This document shows positions 5,612-6,536 of a stretch of DNA of 6,536 nucleotides, one piece after another. The stretch is taken from contig CALDMQ010000187.1 of assembly GCA_937917505.1 (NCBI GenBank), positions 1 through 6,536 of the forward strand. The letters run 5' to 3'. The position numbers and the translations under genes were made by a program. The notes beneath the pieces are model-generated. The model was not told the origin of the DNA. It saw nothing but the letters and a program-made list of their open reading frames with translations, and searched no databases. Positions within the stretch are counted from its first letter, which is position 1; each line of letters begins with the position of its first letter. The DNA comes from an uncultured Erysipelotrichaceae bacterium. GTDB lineage: Bacteria > Bacillota_I > Bacilli_A > Erysipelotrichales > Coprobacillaceae.

Positions 5612-6517
5612 GTGAGTGAAAATTTAATCTATTCAATCAATGGTCCCGTTGTTACAGTAAAAGATACAAAAGCCTTTTCGATGCTTGAAATGGTTTATGT
5701 TGGACATATGAAACTTATTGGTGAAGTTATTTCTATCAAAAAAGAATTTACAACAATCCAAGTTTATGAAACAACAACAGGATTAAGACCAGGAGAACCT
5801 GTTTATCCAACAGGACAACCTATCTCTGTAACTTTAGGGCCTGGTATTTTAAGAAATATCTTTGATGGGATTGAAAGACCTCTAGAAGAAATTGCAAAGG
5901 AATCTGGTTCTTTTATTCCAACTGGTAGTGCTGTTGAACCTTTAGATACAAAGAAACTATGGGATGTCACAATGACTGTAAAAGTTGGAGATTACTTAAA
6001 AGGTGGGGACGTTTATGCAACAGTTCCTGAAACAGATTTAATTACTCATAAATGTATGGTTTCACCATATATCAGTGGGGAAGTTGTTGAAGTGAAAGAA
6101 AATGGACAATATACAGTAAATGATGTTGTGATGAAATTAAAAGATGACAATGGAAATATTGTAGAATGTACATTAACTCAAAAATGGCCTATTAAAAATG
6201 CTAGACCAGTTCAAAAACGTTTGCCTATTTCTATGCCATTAGTCACAGGACAACGTGTTATTGATACATTATTCCCGATTGCTAAGGGTGGAACTGCAGC
6301 AATTCCAGGAGGATTCGGTACTGGAAAAACAATGACACAACATCAGCTTGCTAAATGGTGTGATGCTGATATTATCGTGTATGTTGGTTGTGGAGAACGT
6401 GGTAACGAAATGACTCAAGTTCTTGAAGAATTTAGAGAGTTAATTGACCCTAAGTCAAATAAACCTTTAACTGATAGAACTGTGTTAATTGCTAACACAT
6501 CAAACATGCCAGTATAA
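5612..6517 (+). CDS. ntpA: V-type ATP synthase/ATPase catalytic subunit A, 5' part ending in an artificial-looking stop
   Basis: The GTG start at 5612 has a GAAGGGGG-type binding site about seven bases upstream. The 301 readable residues hold the N-terminal beta-barrel (about 1-70), the A-specific bulge domain (about 110-200) and the start of the nucleotide-binding domain. The P-loop is GGFGTGKT (233-240, with K239 and T240), and the catalytic glutamate is probably E262 in [17 protein letters not shown] (about 292-301) is followed directly by TAA. Family members have about 590 residues and continue [13 protein letters not shown]. Here that continuation is present only on the opposite strand, in the last 28 bases (6509-6536). 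The stop is therefore the product of an inverted join, not a normal end. Everything up to 6514 looks like a sound gene. The real reading frame should continue beyond the window and be followed by B and D. Confidence 0.95.
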   Translation: MSENLIYSINGPVVTVKDTKAFSMLEMVYVGHMKLIGEVISIKKEFTTIQVYETTTGLRPGEPVYPTGQPISVTLGPGILRNIFDGIERPLEEIAKESGSFIPTGSAVEPLDTKKLWDVTMTVKVGDYLKGGDVYATVPETDLITHKCMVSPYISGEVVEVKENGQYTVNDVVMKLKDDNGNIVECTLTQKWPIKNARPVQKRLPISMPLVTGQRVIDTLFPIAKGGTAAIPGGFGTGKTMTQHQLAKWCDADIIVYVGCGERGNEMTQVLEEFRELIDPKSNKPLTDRTVLIANTSNMPV

Positions 6518-6536
6518 ATAGAAGCTTCACGAGCTG
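6509..6536 (-). other. ntpA: Inverted segment: complement strand encodes the missing [10 protein letters not shown] of subunit A
   Basis: Read on the minus strand from 6536 to 6509, the bases encode AREASIYTG, preceded by the last two bases of an alanine codon. This is the near-universal motif that should follow SNMPV in subunit A. CCAGTA (6509-6514) serves both the forward gene (codons for Pro-Val) and the inverted copy (complement of the bases spanning Tyr-Thr-Gly), so the join sits on a 6-base microhomology. The pieces are directly visible; whether the cause is an artefact or a real inversion is open. Confidence 0.9.

Noticed and set aside
6515..6517. Ordinary nonsense mutation, or stop-codon read-through, in subunit A
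   Set aside because: The bases after the stop do not continue the protein in any forward frame, while their complement encodes the expected [10 protein letters not shown]. An inverted join explains both the stop and the sequence after it.

Overview
The window carries the 5' two-thirds of a V/A-type (vacuolar-type) ATPase operon from a low-GC Gram-positive bacterium. Strong purine-rich Shine-Dalgarno sites, TTG/GTG starts, AT-rich codons and T-tailed intrinsic terminators all point to Firmicutes. The proteins look most like those of anaerobic gut Firmicutes (Erysipelotrichia/Clostridia), but the genus cannot be fixed from the sequence alone.

Layout. Positions 1-402 hold the 3' end of an unrecognised cysteine-rich gene, higher in GC than the rest. 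Positions 403-939 are a gene-free AT-rich spacer with a 19-bp hairpin, two same-direction intrinsic terminators (637-666 and 820-859) and a plausible promoter just upstream of the operon. From 940 to the window end, seven tightly packed + strand genes follow in the order coiled-coil peripheral-stalk subunit (G/H-like), C, I, K, F, E, A. The B and D subunits would be expected beyond the right edge.

How the genes work together. A (with the absent B) forms the catalytic head. F and C (with D) form the central stalk and the coupler to the rotor. K forms the membrane rotor ring. I is the membrane stator with the ion half-channels. E plus the small coiled-coil protein form the peripheral stalks.

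Two lesions stand out. First, the K gene has lost about 46 bp: its reading frame stops at 4631, but the codons for the last residues of a normal K subunit (GLLISILIINSLG, stop) are still present in another frame at 4622-4663. What is missing is the segment carrying the essential ion-binding glutamate. Second, the A gene appears to stop at 6515, but the final 28 bases read backwards encode [10 protein letters not shown], exactly the motif that should follow the last normal residues (SNMPV). The end of the window is therefore an inverted copy of the sequence that belongs there, joined at the 6-base microhomology CCAGTA. That is either a fold-back chimera at a contig end or a very small genomic inversion, not a simple nonsense mutation. 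I found no new biological system; these two rearrangements and the double-terminator spacer are the parts worth checking.
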